Assembly: GCF_022965805.1 (NCBI RefSeq)
Contig: NC_133116.1
Coordinates: forward strand, 2,604,001 to 2,668,000
Reading direction: 5' to 3'
DNA length: 64,000 nucleotides
DNA from: Primulina eburnea
Taxonomy: Eukaryota > Streptophyta > Magnoliopsida > Lamiales > Gesneriaceae
The notes beneath the pieces were generated by a model. The model ran no database searches. It was not told the DNA's origin and worked only from the letters and a program-made list of their open reading frames with translations. The translations under genes were made by a program, and so were the position numbers. Shown piece by piece: positions 11,660 to 24,800 of the stretch; the stretch's first letter is position 1, and each line of letters opens with the position of its first letter.

Positions 11660-12951
11660 AGAGTTAAAAGAGGTAAACTAACGATGGAGGCCGAGATTAG
11701 GCTTCGATCGATTATTCAGTCTCCGTGACCGTATATTCGATTTTCTCAATCAGTCTAGCATCTAGTGGTTTATCCTAATTAGCATAGTGTTGTTTTTGTA
11801 ACTGGAAAAATACAAAATATTAATTTTTTCGGATATAATGGGATTATCATAAAATTAACTTTAAGATAATATCATATTAGCTTTTGTGTAATGAAAAATA
11901 ATTAATTTTCAATTCATCATTATCACTTTTCGATATTTACTAACTAAATTTTTGGATTAATACAGTAGTATGTAAATCACTGTAACCATTGAATCGTAAT
12001 AGATAATCACAAAAATTTTGCCCGACAAAGTGTTGCCAGAAAGAAATCTAACTTATAATTATTGATCACGCGTTTATCTAATTCTCAACTCAGACACTTG
12101 TGATATCCAATGGGTTTCTTACTGATGTTTTGTATATGTACATTGAATTGAAATATAGTAAAGTAGTCTAAATTCCATTCATGTAGATTTTTATTCTACT
12201 AGGATGGGAGGAGTCTTTTTGTTCCATGTAATGTGTGAACTTTTCTTGCAGACATATTGGAGAAGGAAGAAGATTGCCAAGCCCACGGTTCTACTGGAGG
12301 ATCAGATGGCGACGCCAAACCAAAAACGTTTCTTTATAATCACTATTTATCTATTTTATTAATAAATAAATAAAAATTAAAAGTAATAGAAATCACCCGA
12401 TCCAAATCCGATCCAAATGAATACCCTACACTTGAATAGGTAGAGTCGAATCACCCGCCAAACCTATTCAACCGTCTATTTCAGCCTAATGACGGCTAAA
12501 GTACCTTATTTCTTCCAAATTTATCTTAATCTATTGGGGTAAGGTCCAAAAATTTGTTGTGCAATTTTTCCTTTATATTTCTCTTGAAGCCTTTACTACC
12601 CATTTGTTTTCAATTCATGTTTCAAGCATTAAATAAGATAGTGATTTTAAATATTTTAAAAATATATATTATGAATTTTTATTTTACAAATTTTGTAAAT
12701 TTGAAAAAAAAAACACATTTGCAGGCACTTATTTAAATCATTTTTAAATATTTAAGGAATTAATTGTAAGATATAATATCTCATAAAAGAAAAAAAAAGA
12801 ATTTAAAACATTCTAGTAAAAGGAAAATCAATGCATTGTGGAAAATCATAAATGCTGTCCGTTAAAATTTATGAACCTGTATGCACTTGCATAATATTGT
12901 GTGATAATCGTCGAGGAGAAGGGTGTAATTAACTTAGTTTTGGCGTGAGAA
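11660..12951. other. Intergenic region between divergent uricase and AIFM-like genes
   Basis: This is shared upstream DNA of two divergently oriented genes, AT-rich in most parts. At 12251-12330, after a good acceptor-like TTTCTTGCAG, there is an exon-like piece starting DILEKEEDC that soon hits stops. I do not recognise it. No other coding potential was seen. Confidence 0.5.
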
Positions 12952-15900
12952 ATGGAGCGCTTGGTCGGAGAAAAGAAAAGGGTGGTGGTGGTTGGCGGCG
13001 GAGCTGGCGGCTCGCTCATCGCCAAAACGCTTCAAAACGATGCGGATGTTTTCCTCATCGATACGTCAGTCTTCTATCTTTCTTCGATCCCTTTTCACAA
13101 TTTTTTTAGCTCTTGGGGTCGCAATGTGGTGCGGTTGATTTGTTTTAGCTGGCATATCTTCGATCAGTTTTTGCCTCGATGAGGGTCCGGCTACCGGGAT
13201 ATGATAAAAGAGCCATTTTTATGTGCGTGTGTGTGTTTGGTGGCAAATTGCGTATCAAGTTTTTGATGAGAAATTTCGATATAGTGGCTTTTCTTGTATA
13301 TATTCATGTAATGTGAAGGACACAATCCCTTTTATATGGATAGATCTGTTTAAATTTGGTCTTGGATAGCTCACATCCAAGATGTGTATAATTTTGAATC
13401 ATGGGAAGCTGAGGAATGTTCGAATTAGAAATGAGAACGAATATGAACTATGAAGCAACTGAAAGGTTATTGAAGCAAAACATACTTTATGCGTTTAGTG
13501 AGTTTGAGCACACTGACATGTTTGACTAATGTCATGGTGAAAATTGCCTCTGGGATACGGTTTTTTGTATTGGCTTTTGATTATTTTGCGATACTTTTGA
13601 GGTTTTAGTTGAATATGTACTATGTATTTAAATTGAACGTACCCGTAGGTTAGGTTGCATGTCTGCTTTCATCAAACTATTCTGTGTTGCGTTTTCCATA
13701 TTCAATAAACTTGATACAGTAGAAACTGAGCCACTGCTGATGAAGTAGAATGATGCACCATAACCTTGTGTAATATTAGCGGCTCGATTTGTTTTGTACA
13801 AAAGCATTAAACTCCGTGACTTCATCTTGATAAACTGTCTACATTTTGGTATTGTGACTTATATAGATACATATACATATGTGGGGAAAATGCAGCAGCA
13901 TAAGGTAATCAATTTTCTTAGATGGTTGATTCAGTTATTTGTCTATGCTCAGCAATAAAAAGCAGGAGTGGAACTATTCAGGGAGAATTTCTACATTCCT
14001 TTTTTTTTTCTCTCTGAAAGCGAATTTCTACACCTTTTGAATGTGCTGAAAAAAATGAATTCTGACTAAAATCAGTGGAATAACTTTTTGCTGTTGAAAT
14101 TCAGTTTTTTCTCCGAGTGGTTTGTTTTCTTATTTTTCTCCAGCTGTAACCTGTAAAGAGTTTGGTTTCATTCGATTAATCGAAATAAATTATAGGAAGG
14201 AATATTTAGAGATGCCTTGGGCAAGTTTGAGAGCAATGGTCGAACCTTCATTTGCCGAAAGATCTTTGATCAATCACTCAGAATACCTTCCTAACGCTCA
14301 AATTATTACGTCTGCTGCAACTGGCATCACAGAAAATAATGTATTGACTGCCCAAGGGCTTTTAGTCGGTTACGATTATCTTGTCATTGCGACAGGCCAT
14401 GTACACGCCGGTGGTTTTACAAAAGCTGAGAGGCTTCATTACTTCCAAGCAGGTGAGATTGATAAAACGACACAGCTGCGGGAGTGTGATTACTAGTTAC
14501 TTCATATACGGCATGACACCAATTCAGTGCATGGCTTGGTCAAATCTACGTTCTACATAGCATACATTTCTGGATGAATCAAAATACATATGTGGGCTCT
14601 CCATGAAAAAAACATCTGGGATCCTCCTATATAAAGATGTGCAATATACAGGAGAATTTCTCCTGTTGTGGCATAAAATAACCTTTCGAAGAACTCCATC
14701 ACGTTGCCTTCACTTGCATGCGTTTATCCCTCATTTTTAGTGAAATGTTATCCATTTAAGCCTATGATTTCCATTTGGACCTTGATACTATAATGTTCTC
14801 AAGTTGAGTACTGTTTATGTATGTACTAAGACTCTGGTCTAACATGATGCACTCATTCGTAATTTAATTTGACCGAGAAAAACTCTTAATGACATCCACA
14901 AAAATTTATTGCCTGCTGCATTTGAACAGCTAGTTGTATGATTCTCTCTTTGCATTATTTGAGATTCTTCATTTAAAATACACAAATTTTAATCGCTATT
15001 GCCTTTCTGGCTTCTGACTTTCCTGTATATTGCAGAGCAAGATAAGATAAAATCTGCCAATTCAATTTTGATTGTTGGAGGGGGGCCGACTGGTATAGAG
15101 CTTGCTGGAGAAATCTGTGTAGATTTCCCTGACAAGAAGGTAACACTGGTGCACCGAGGATCAAGGTTATTAGAATTTATTGGAGAAAAGGCGGGACAAA
15201 AAGCTCTCAATTGGTTGAGTTCAAAGAAAGTTGAAGTCATTTTAGGACAATCTGTCAAGCTGAACTCTCAGACTGATGGTGTTTATGAAACATCAGGTGG
15301 AGAGAAAATTGTAGCTGATTGCCATTTCCTTTGTGCGGGTGCGGGACTTGGCTCGTCGTGGCTAAAGGAGACCATCTTGCAAGATAGCTTAGACATGGGA
15401 GGGAGATTAATGGTTGATCCTAACTTGCGGGTCAAGGGCCACCCAAACGTCTTCAGCATTGGAGATATAACAGATATTCCAGTAAGTTTTTTTCCTCTTT
15501 TATGAAATATTATTATTTTTTATTTATAAGGGAAGTAATATCCTCAGATATATCCTGATAAAATTCAAGAATACATAATAAACCTATATTTACATTAACA
15601 TGTCTACATTGGCAGGACAAGTATTTTTCTGATGAAGACCTTAATGTTTCTTATCCCACAAAGGCTCGTGGAATGTATTTATACTTGTAAATGTGGTCTG
15701 GCTTACTGCTAATAGAAATACCTTTGTTATTTAACGTTAGGATTTGAAACTTGAGTTGTAATTTTTTAAAATTATTGGAAATCAAATTAGAAGGGGATGA
15801 TGAAAATTTCCTAAAAAGACTATCCCCTTTCCTCCCAATTTTCTGCAGTGTCTAGGATTACTGCCTATACTTGAATCGCTTTTTTTATAACTCCAAAACA

Positions 15901-16170
15901 CTTACCTTGTAGGAATTAAAACTGGCATATTTGGCTCACAATCAAGCCTTGGTTGCTGCCAAGAACTTGAAGTTGCTAATGAGTGGTGGAAACAAAACTA
16001 ATCTGTCTACCTACACGCCTGCTCCACCAGTGGCAATCGTTTCACTTGGACGAAGAGATGGGATTCTGCAATTTCGTTGCCTTACTCTTTCTGGGCGTAT
16101 TCCTGGTATGATAAAATCTGGAGATATGTTTGTGACAAAATCACGTAAGGAGCTTGGTTTGAGTTCTTAG
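12952..16170 (+). CDS. AIFM/FSP1-like FAD-dependent NAD(P)H oxidoreductase, copy 1
   Basis: Proteins of this family use FAD and NAD(P)H to reduce quinones; animal FSP1 reduces coenzyme Q and protects membranes from lipid peroxidation. Plant members are annotated as apoptosis-inducing factor homologues, and the plant role is inferred. Four exons join in frame: 12952-13064, 14196-14452, 15036-15481 and 15913-16170, giving 357 residues, the usual size. Visible motifs are VVVVGGGAGGS near the N-terminus (FAD dinucleotide fold), VGYDYLVIATG, SILIVGGGPTGIELAGE (NAD(P) fold) and SIGDITDIP (FAD-binding end motif). There is no N-terminal Met-Gly, so myristoylation as in human FSP1 is not expected. The exon 1/2 junction codon reads Thr where copy 2 and the family have Pro (ID-P-KEY). 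Exon lengths equal those of the copy at 21814. Confidence 0.93.
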
Positions 16171-17636
16171 TTGATTCATATATAATAAGCTCTTTTCTTG
16201 ATTTTTATATAATAAGCGCAGGAATCCTGGGTTTGATGAACTATTTCTCTGTAGTTTGACAGTCTGAAAGTGTTTAGAGTTTGTCATGCGGATACTCATG
16301 TCGCAAATTTAAGAATCTTTCTCATAATACTTTGTGCATCGATTAATTTAGATAATCTTTAATGATATTTGATTAACATCGGTTTTAATTAAAATGCAAA
16401 AACAATGTGAGACGGATCTCTTATTTAGGTTATTCATAAAAATGTATTATTTTTTATGCTAAGAGTATTACTTTTATTGTGAATATGAGTAGGATTGACC
16501 GTCTCACAGATTATGATCCGTGAGACGGTCTCACACACTCTAATTAAAATTATTTATCAATCTAAATAAATCAAAAATCAAAAGATAAAATATCATGACC
16601 ACAAGCATGTTCACTTATAATATCATACATTTTTCAATACTTTTTTTTATTTTTTGTGTGATTTTTTTATAATTGCAACCCTCTTAAATCATAAAAGAAT
16701 TTTTTTCATTCAAATATCAGTCATAAAGAAAAAACAATTAAAAATAACATAATAATAGATTTTATGAATGCACAGACCACAATTTACTCATCGACCACAC
16801 ATATCGATAATTAAACTTTTGGTCTTTGCAATTTATATATTTTTTAAAATTTTGGTTTTAGGTGACCGACGCAAATGCTGACATGAATTTCTAAAGAAAA
16901 ACTTTCATGTATCGTGATTTTTTTAGAATATTATGTTGTCTTTCAAAAATCCATGTCAACACTACTCACAACCACCACATAAGCAATTTTCAATAGATAG
17001 ACGGGACATCAGTCAATAAATGCCCAAAAATGAAAAAATAAAATAAATTATAGAACAAAAAATACAAATTCATTGTTAACACGACTAAAAGTCGAGAAGT
17101 GCAAATAACATGTCTTAAGACTTAAATTGTGATTTTCTCATATGTTTAATGATTCTCAACTAAAAGACTTTTAATTTTAAAAAAATATCATATTAATATT
17201 AAAATAAAACCACTACATTTTATTTATATTTATATTTAATTTTGATTTTTAAATTTTTTAACTTCTCATATACATGAAATTAGTTTACATTTCTCTAGAA
17301 TTACATATTATGGACAATTAATTTTATATTAGAATTTTTTTTTTTTTTTGCAATTTTCTATTGATGACGATTAATCTCATGTTATTAAAATTTAAAATAC
17401 TACGAATAAAACAGATATATGTAATAAAATATAAATTTAATTAAGAAGATAATACGTTAAATAATAGATAAAAATATTACAAGTAAAAGCTTTGATCTAA
17501 CAAATAATAATAAATTATCTCTATAAATTCATATTTATAAGATTATCTCATAAATTAAATAAAAAAATAGAAATGGATTTCTTTTTTTATTTCCTTATTA
17601 ATTTTTTCTATAAATAAAACTGAAAATAAATCATAC
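16171..17636. other. Intergenic, AT-rich; one short inverted-end element
   Basis: After the oxidoreductase stop the DNA is AT-rich. About 16408-16540 is a copy of the GTGAGACGGTCTCAC-type element listed separately. From 16560 to 17636 I see only low-complexity AT text and no gene. Confidence 0.6.
16408..16540 (+). mobile_element. Short element with GTGAGACGGTCTCAC ends, copy 1
   Basis: The stretch holds the shared core (GCTAAGAGTATTACTTTT, then GTGAATATGAGTAGG) and ends with CGTGAGACGGTCTCACACA. The left end is shortened (GTGAGACGGATCTC). The same core recurs at 19406, 31535, 31846 and 45662, and in decayed form at 25828. It carries no protein; it is a miniature, non-autonomous element of uncertain superfamily. 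Confidence 0.7.
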
Positions 17637-17647
17637 TATATTAGAGT

Positions 17648-18415
17648 TTAAGCATTTTTGATTGCAAATGCCATGTTTCTGCTTGATGTATTCATGGTGT
17701 TATGATTACCAATGGCTCTCTGTCTTTCTTCTTGTACCACAAGAGCAAACACTCTACTGATCGGGGGCAAAGGATCAAGAAGCAAGATTTGACTTCTAAC
17801 GTGATTGAATGAATCATTTAAACCCATAAGAAAAATCATGGTATAATCCATTTGAACATATTCTTCCAAGTTCTTGACTCCATCGCAACTACATTTCCCA
17901 CAGCTACACATAGGCCTAAAATGATTCAATTCTTCCCAAATTGCTTTGATTTTGGTAAAGTAAACACTAACCGAGTCCTGATCTTGTTTGAGAGTAATCA
18001 AGTCTCTGCGCAATTGAAAAATTCTAGGGCCATTGCTTTGCTGAAAGCGATCCTTCAGATCGTTCCAGATTTCTTTTGCCGAGTCCGCAAATAAAATGCT
18101 TGCTGAGATATCCTTAGATACTGAATTTAGTAACCAAGAAATGACGATGTTATTGTTTCTGATCCACGCATTTAGCAAATCTACTTCCGAATCTGTTGGT
18201 TTGAGAATCGATCCGTCAACAAATCCCAGCTTGTTCTTGACAGAAAGAGCAATACGCATCGCTCTGCTCCATGACGCAAAATTATCCCTTGTGAGTGGCT
18301 GAGAAACGAGTACAAGTCCAGGATTATCAGAATAGTGTAGAAAATATGGACTGGAAGGATCATCAGATATCGATCGAATGGGTGAATGCCACACCGATGG
18401 ATTTGAGTTCGCCAT
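17648..18415 (-). CDS. Copia-type gag polyprotein, truncated
   Basis: This 255-residue open frame matches the N-terminal gag of plant Copia elements. It starts MANSNPSVWHSP, has the LTRDNFASWSRAMRIAL segment typical of the Copia N-terminal domain, then the UBN2-type region (AKEIWNDLKDRFQQSNGPRI and VSVYFTKIKAIWEELNHF) and a CSCGKCSC cluster. It stops soon after VVQEERQRA, before the CCHC zinc knuckle and protease that should follow. The stop falls where the sequence joins an inverted LTR fragment. The frame is otherwise uninterrupted, which suggests a fairly young insertion. It lies between the two AIFM-like copies, transcribed against them. Confidence 0.85.
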   Translation of the reverse strand: MANSNPSVWHSPIRSISDDPSSPYFLHYSDNPGLVLVSQPLTRDNFASWSRAMRIALSVKNKLGFVDGSILKPTDSEVDLLNAWIRNNNIVISWLLNSVSKDISASILFADSAKEIWNDLKDRFQQSNGPRIFQLRRDLITLKQDQDSVSVYFTKIKAIWEELNHFRPMCSCGKCSCDGVKNLEEYVQMDYTMIFLMGLNDSFNHVRSQILLLDPLPPISRVFALVVQEERQRAIGNHNTMNTSSRNMAFAIKNA

Positions 18416-18542
18416 TGATATGAGATTTTAGAGGTCTGAAAAGAAGCCCGCCTTCGAACCGAAATGCAATTGAAAAATGTCTATTGAATCACCGATCAAA
18501 TTCGAATCGTAGGCTGATGTTCATCACCTGAAAAAAATAAAA

Positions 18543-18554
18543 GCTCTGATACCA
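18543..18554 (-). other. Primer-binding site of the Copia remnant
   Basis: Minus-strand TGGTATCAGAGC, the standard plant tRNA-iMet primer-binding site, lies three bases inside the LTR edge. Confidence 0.85.
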
Positions 18555-19163
18555 TATTGCAGCTGATGAACGAAGAGAAAAAAGTATTTTTTGTATTCAG
18601 AAAAAGTGAAAAATGAGTTACAAGCATCTCTCATGTTTTATCTTCTGCATGCATGTGCTAATAACCGTTTCTAACTAACTCCAACTATCTAACTTCCAAT
18701 CTATTTTGCTTAAACTCTAATATACTAATCTACAAATAAACGTTATAAAAATTTACAAAAGAACACCTAGAATTTACCTACTCTCAAAGTCTAATTTCAT
18801 TTCAAAAGTTCCTATTTTAAAAAATATAATAATTGAATAGAAGTACTTTCATTAGGTGCCAATTGAGTGAGTATATTTCTTATTATTTGGTCTAGATTAT
18901 ACTCATTTTCATCTTTCATACATTTTTACAAAATTAAATGCGAATTTATAATATTGGTTAACTAATTTATTATTTTAATTTTTCATTCGTTTGTGTATAT
19001 ATATGACGGAAACCATTGAGAACATACTTAAGTGCATGAATTAATTCTTAATGAAAAATAATGTGAATTTTGAAGTATAAATGAATGGAAGAAACTCGAA
19101 AAATTGAGTGATTAAAATAGAAATGATGATAATAATAACAATAATTTCAAAATTATTTAAATA

Positions 19164-19166
<3 letters not shown>

Positions 19167-19202
<36 letters not shown>
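19167..19202. repeat. (TA)n microsatellite
   Basis: An uninterrupted run of about 18 TA units. Confidence 0.95.
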
Positions 19203-19206
<4 letters not shown>

Positions 19207-19405
19207 TGATATTTACACTCTATTTTTGTTATTTGTATTTATTGTGAACAAACTTTAAATACAAAGTGAAATATAGATAATACAAAATAAAGTGTGAATA
19301 CCAATTTATAAGTCGATGATAATGTATTTTTTTAACGGGAAAACAAATAAATCACATAATAAAAACTCAAATTGCTTTCACTAATATGATCATGTTATAG
19401 GTAAA

Positions 19406-19575
19406 AACTTGTGTGAGACGGTTTCATGGGTCGTATTTGTGAGACGTGTATCTTATTTGAGTCACTTATGAAAAAGTATTACTTTTTATGATAAGAGTAT
19501 TACTTTTACAGTGAATATGGGTAGGGTTGACCCGTCTCACAGATTATGATTCGTGAGACGGTCTCACATGAAACT
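19406..19575 (+). mobile_element. Short element with GTGAGACGGTCTCAC ends, copy 2
   Basis: It begins AAACTTGTGTGAGACGGTTTC and ends CGTGAGACGGTCTCACATG, about 170 bp. The core is GATAAGAGTATTACTTTTAC, then GTGAATATGGGTAGGGTTGACC. It has the same orientation as the 16408 copy and no coding capacity. Confidence 0.8.
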
Positions 19576-21714
19576 CAATCCATGTTATATCTACTTGTGT
19601 CAAAAAACATCTAGAAAGACTCGGATCTTAAAAAAAATTTAGAAAATTATATATTATCGTTTCAAAATACACGAGTTGAGTTTTCCTTCCAATCCTTAAA
19701 TTAACTTAAACTTTGACCATAAATTGCTGGTACTTGGAAGCCGCCGATCGAGATTGAGGAAATTGTTTTTCTTTTCAAAGAAAAATATTTCTTTGACAAC
19801 AATTTTTAGCATAATTTCATCCATTGATTAGTCTGTTGTGTCTAGAATCTACCAAACCCATTCAACGGTCGATGTAACGTTAAAGTCAAAATGTTTGAAC
19901 CTTACTTTTCTTAATATTTTTTATTAATAATAATGGTGCCCTTCAAGCCTGTCCAGATCATGTAATCACGAATTTTTATAGTTTGAATCATATTTTATAT
20001 TATTGATATTTATATTATGAAATTTTGAAACAAATTTGAATATGATATAATTAAATTTAATATAAATGTTCTATTTGATATACTTTATAAATGGTTCAAA
20101 AACTATGTATCTAAGTATATTGTTAAATACACATGTATATTTCTACGAATTTTTTTTAACCATGTAATTATAAAAACATAATGATACAATTAAACATTTA
20201 TTGCTTGACTATTGTTGATTCAATTAAAAATATATATATGATTGAAAACAATAATACTTACATTTCGTTTGAAACTGATTTTGTCATGACTCCCTGATTT
20301 GAAAATTACAAAGAAAAAAATAAAAAAGATTTAAGTATTTTAGAATCAGATTAAAGTTTGGAAAGGCAGAGAAACTTTTTAAAAATTTATAAACTTTTAA
20401 TCGTTCTTAATAGTTTTAAAGTTGTTAAGAAATATTCTTGAACGATTAGATTTGTTGGACTATTAAAAATAAGTAAGTGTGGAACAGTCCGACTTCACTG
20501 TTGATGAAATATATTTGATATAAACGGTTTGAAATAAGATTTGCAAGAATGTAAAGTGTGTAATAAAATAACACAAGTATTTTTATGGAGGTCTGCATAT
20601 AAAAATAATATGACATCCCTTATTTCACTTGGATAAATTTCCACTAAAAGATTTTGGTTTTACAACGTCTTGTAACAACTCATTTCAGTTATTACTTATC
20701 ACTGAATAGATTGAAATTCTTAATGAGCATTTTACAAATCAAGATATTTAAGAATACTCTATTCACCACACAACGATATAAAAACCTGGCCCTACGGTCG
20801 GTTTGACAGCTGAGTTATTGGTGTAGCACGAAATGATCCTCGATGATCCGATATAAACTGAGAAGAACTTGCTTAAGTGAGCAGGTTGTCATAAAAAATA
20901 TTAGGTGTACTCGAATATATTAAAATATGAAGGATTGAGATAAATTCATTGATGGAATCTCTAGGCTTATTCTCTTCAAAGTTTTGCATATTTATAATTG
21001 AAAGCTCAAACGACCGATTTTTTTTTTCAACGATCATTTGTATTATCACTCGACATAATGGACATGTCGTTTTCGTTCGTCATATGTATCATTAAATGCT
21101 CATTTAATGATTTTTGTGCTTTCGCTACTTTAATCTTTTGTTTTTCGTAAAGTTGATACACCATGTTCGAAATATGTAACTTTATGTTATTCCTAAGTTG
21201 ATAAGATACTATATATGAAATCATTTTACATAGGGCAGACATTTGAAGTACTTGACTTCAATATCTTTTATGAAAACAACTATTTTATGACCGGTGGTGG
21301 CAGTGCGAGATATCAATAGTTTGAACACATGTACTACATGTGAGTTTGACATATGATACCTTGCAATCGGATTTAAAAATTATTGCCAAAACATCTTAGT
21401 CTTCTAATGGTATTGTTTGAATAGTTTGAACTGACCAACGGTGTGAAAACCTGAAAATATAATAAGAGAACGACCAGACCTAAAATAACTCGATGTTGTT
21501 ATTTTGTTCCTAACCCAAACTTAGAATAATTTAAATTAATATGTTATTGTTTGAAAATGTTTAAAAAGTGAAGTGTTAGAATGTGAATTTAGATTATATT
21601 TTTTTATATTTGTTGTAAATAAATATATTTTGAAATTAATTATATTGAATTTGGGAATTGGGATTGCGTCAGTGTTTTGAAAAGTTTACCTCTTGCTCAA
21701 GCAAGCAGTATGAT

Positions 21715-21720
21715 TATATA
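21715..21720 (+). promoter_or_regulatory. Probable TATA box of AIFM-like copy 2
   Basis: TATATA within GATTATATATCC, about 95 bp upstream of the start codon, a spacing that would leave a 5' leader of roughly 65 nt. Position and sequence are the only evidence. Confidence 0.4.
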
Positions 21721-21813
21721 TCCGACAAGCATTTGGCTCCCTTCCTTACTACGAATCTACGATAACACAGCACAATTGTTCATTGCTCAGTTACTTTAGT
21801 TTTGTGGTGAGCG

Positions 21814-24800
21814 ATGGAGCGCTTAACCGGAGAAAAGAAAAGGGTGGTCGTGGTTGGCGGCGGAGTCGGCGGTTCTATGATTGCCCATACGCTTCAAAAC
21901 GATGCTGATGTTGTCCTCATTGATCCGTCAGTCTGCTATCTTTCTTCGATTCCTTATTTTTTACAGTATTATTGGGTGTGTGTTTTAGCTCGATGAGTCG
22001 TTTTACACGTGGCTTGATTGCTTTGGCTGGCCTTTCTTTGATTAGATTTACGAAGTACTTGGTTTCGATTTCGATAGTGTTGTTGCCGGGGTGTAGATAA
22101 ACGAACAATTCAATGAGGGTTGGTGGTATTGACCTAAAATATGATCATGATTGCAGGGTAAATAGACTTCTGACTGAAATCAGTAACAAAAAAGAATTAA
22201 CTTTTTATTGTTGAGATCCAGTGTTTTTCACATGATTTGTTGTATAATCTTAATTGAGCTGTAACCTCCTAAGAGATTGGTTTCATTTGATTTGTCGAAA
22301 CATAATACAGGAAGGAGTATTTAGAGATCCCCTGGGCAAAATTGAGAGCCATGGTCGAACCCTCATTTGCGGAAAGAATTTTGATCAATCACTCAGATTA
22401 CCTTCCTAACGCTGAAGTTATTACATCTGCTGCAACTGGCATTACAGAAACTAATGTATTGACTGCCCAAGGTCATTCGATTGGGTATGATTATCTCGTC
22501 ATTGCCACAGGCCATGCACACACCGGTGATTTTACGAAAGCTGAGAGGCTTCATTACTTTCAAGCAGGTACAATAGCTAAAAGGAAGCAACTGTGGAATG
22601 TGATTATTACAGTATTGGCATAGCAATTCAATGTGTTGGTTGTTCGAAGCTATATCTTGTATTGGATGAATCCAAATATATGTGGGTTCTGCATGAAAAA
22701 ATACCTCTGGGATGTGTGATCCATATCTATAATACAAGATTATATCTCCTCTTGTGGTATAGAATAACCCCTCAATGACCTCTGTCAAAGTTGTCTTCAT
22801 TTGCTTGTTTTTAACCTTCCTTTTTAATTGAAATTGCATGCTTTTAAAAACCATGATTCCCATTTGGCCAGTGATGTCATAATTTTCTCATGGCGTCTGA
22901 GTACTCATGAAATTTTATTTGTTTACTTGGGCTATTGGTCTGATATGATGCACTCATTTATATATGATTTGACCGAGTGAAATTCTAGATGGCATCCACA
23001 AAACATTAATAATTTGCTGGATCCGAACAGTTAATTTTTTACTTCCATCACAGCTGCGTATTTGTTTGTATGATTCTCTTGTTGCATTATTTGAGATTCT
23101 TCATTAAAATGTATAAATTTAATTGCCGATGCCTTTGCTGGCTTCTGACTTTCCTGTATGATGCAGAGCAAGAAAAGATAAAATCGGCCAATTCAATTTT
23201 GATTGTTGGAGGGGGGCCGACTGGTGTAGAGCTGGCAGGAGAAATCAGTGTAGATTTCCCTGATAAAAAAGTAACACTGGTGCACCGAGGATCAAGGTTA
23301 TTGGAATTTATTGGAGAAAAAGCAGGGAAAAAAGCGCTAAATTGGTTGACTTCAAAGAAAGTTGAGGTCATTTTGAACCAATATGTCAATCTGGAATCTC
23401 AGAGTGATGGTGTTTACGAAACATCAGGTGGAGAGAGAATAGTAGCTGATTGCCATTTCCTGTGTGCGGGTGCGGGAATTGGCTCATCTTGGTTAAAGCA
23501 GACGATCTTGAGAGATGGCTTAGACACGGAAGGCAGGTTGATGGTTGATGCTAACTTGCGGATCAAGGGTCACCCAAATGCCTTCGCCATTGGAGATATA
23601 ACTGATATTCCAGTAAGCTTTCTTTCTTTAATGCATCATTTAATTTTACTCTTAAGGGATGTAATATCCTCGTATACATTATACCTTTATACACGACTTA
23701 TGGAAGGCCTGCTAGTTGGACAAAATGACTTCGTGATCAACGAAGGAAGGAAAGATCAAATAAAAATCAAGATACTTAAGAAACTTTTATTTAATTTGAC
23801 ACAAGTTTCTCTTGCTATGTTACTTTTGTCAATTCTATGTCTGCAACATATTTGGGAACACATAAGCACTGATGTTTTCAGATTTGAAGCATGAGAAAGG
23901 CTAAATTAACTCTGTCCCGGTTTTTTTAATGATCTCATGGTAGAGTATTGCTAAATCAGCTTGGATGCAGGTCCATGTGCCGAAACACTGAAACCTTGAT
24001 TTTTTTTTCCTTCCACACAAATATACAATATGTTGGCAATACAACAAAATCTAGATTTTGCTGCTCTTGAAAGTGCCGCCTAATATCAAATTGATTTGCA
24101 TATCAGTCTTGTTCAATAAATTATGAGTGCCACACAAACTATTCAATATTATCCCACACAAATCTTTACATGTGGGTGAGGAATATTTAGATACAAGTTT
24201 TGTTGGCTGGTCCAGGATTTTTCCGACAAAGACCCCTGATGTTTCTTATACTGCAAACGCTCGTGACATCTATTTATACTAGTAAATGGCCTATCTATGG
24301 TCTTGCCTTTTGGTAATACAAAATTACAAATACCTTAAAATGGAAACTTGAAACAATAATGTTTTAACATTTTTATTCCCTTTTCATTGCGTCAGTATGC
24401 TTTATAATTGAAAAAATGAGACTAATTTAACTTTTTATTCTGTTGTCGTGTCAGCATTCTTTCTCATTGAAAATAGGAGACTATATAAATCTCTACTTGT
24501 GTCGCTCGTCGCTCTATGTAGTGAAGAGTTATGTACGGAGAATACTGTACTTGAATGGTTCAGTTATTATTTGAAATCGCTTCTTGTAGGAACTGAAGCT
24601 AGGATTTTTGACCAATAACCATGCCTTGGTTGCTGCCAAGAACTTGAAATTGCTAATGAGTGGCAGAAGCAAAACTAAACTGTCTACTTACACGCCTGCT
24701 GCACCAGCAGCTATCGTTTCACTTGGACGACGAGAAGGAATAATGCAAATCCGTTGTCTTACATTTTCTGGGCGTATTCCTGGGATGATGAAATCCGGAG

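Larger units (their letters stand above)
17637..18734 (-). mobile_element. Truncated Copia-type LTR retrotransposon (gag plus one LTR)
   Basis: In minus orientation the order is LTR (18734-18558, starting TGTAGATTAG and ending CAGCTGCA), then a primer-binding site TGGTATCAGAGC at 18554-18543 (complementary to initiator tRNA-Met), a leader, and gag (18415-17648). There is no protease, integrase, reverse transcriptase or second LTR in direct orientation. Instead, right at the gag stop, 17637-17654 repeats 18 bp of the LTR (18707-18724) in inverted orientation. The element is thus a rearranged remnant, or a small gag-only derivative. Confidence 0.8.
18735..21813. other. Intergenic region upstream of the second AIFM-like gene
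   Basis: The DNA is AT-rich with no gene recognised. It holds a (TA)n microsatellite at 19167-19202 and a short inverted-end element at 19406-19575. Unclassified text at about 20440-21520 may be old transposon sequence but shows no domain. A TATATA at 21715-21720 about 95 bp before the ATG at 21814 is a plausible TATA box. Confidence 0.55.
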
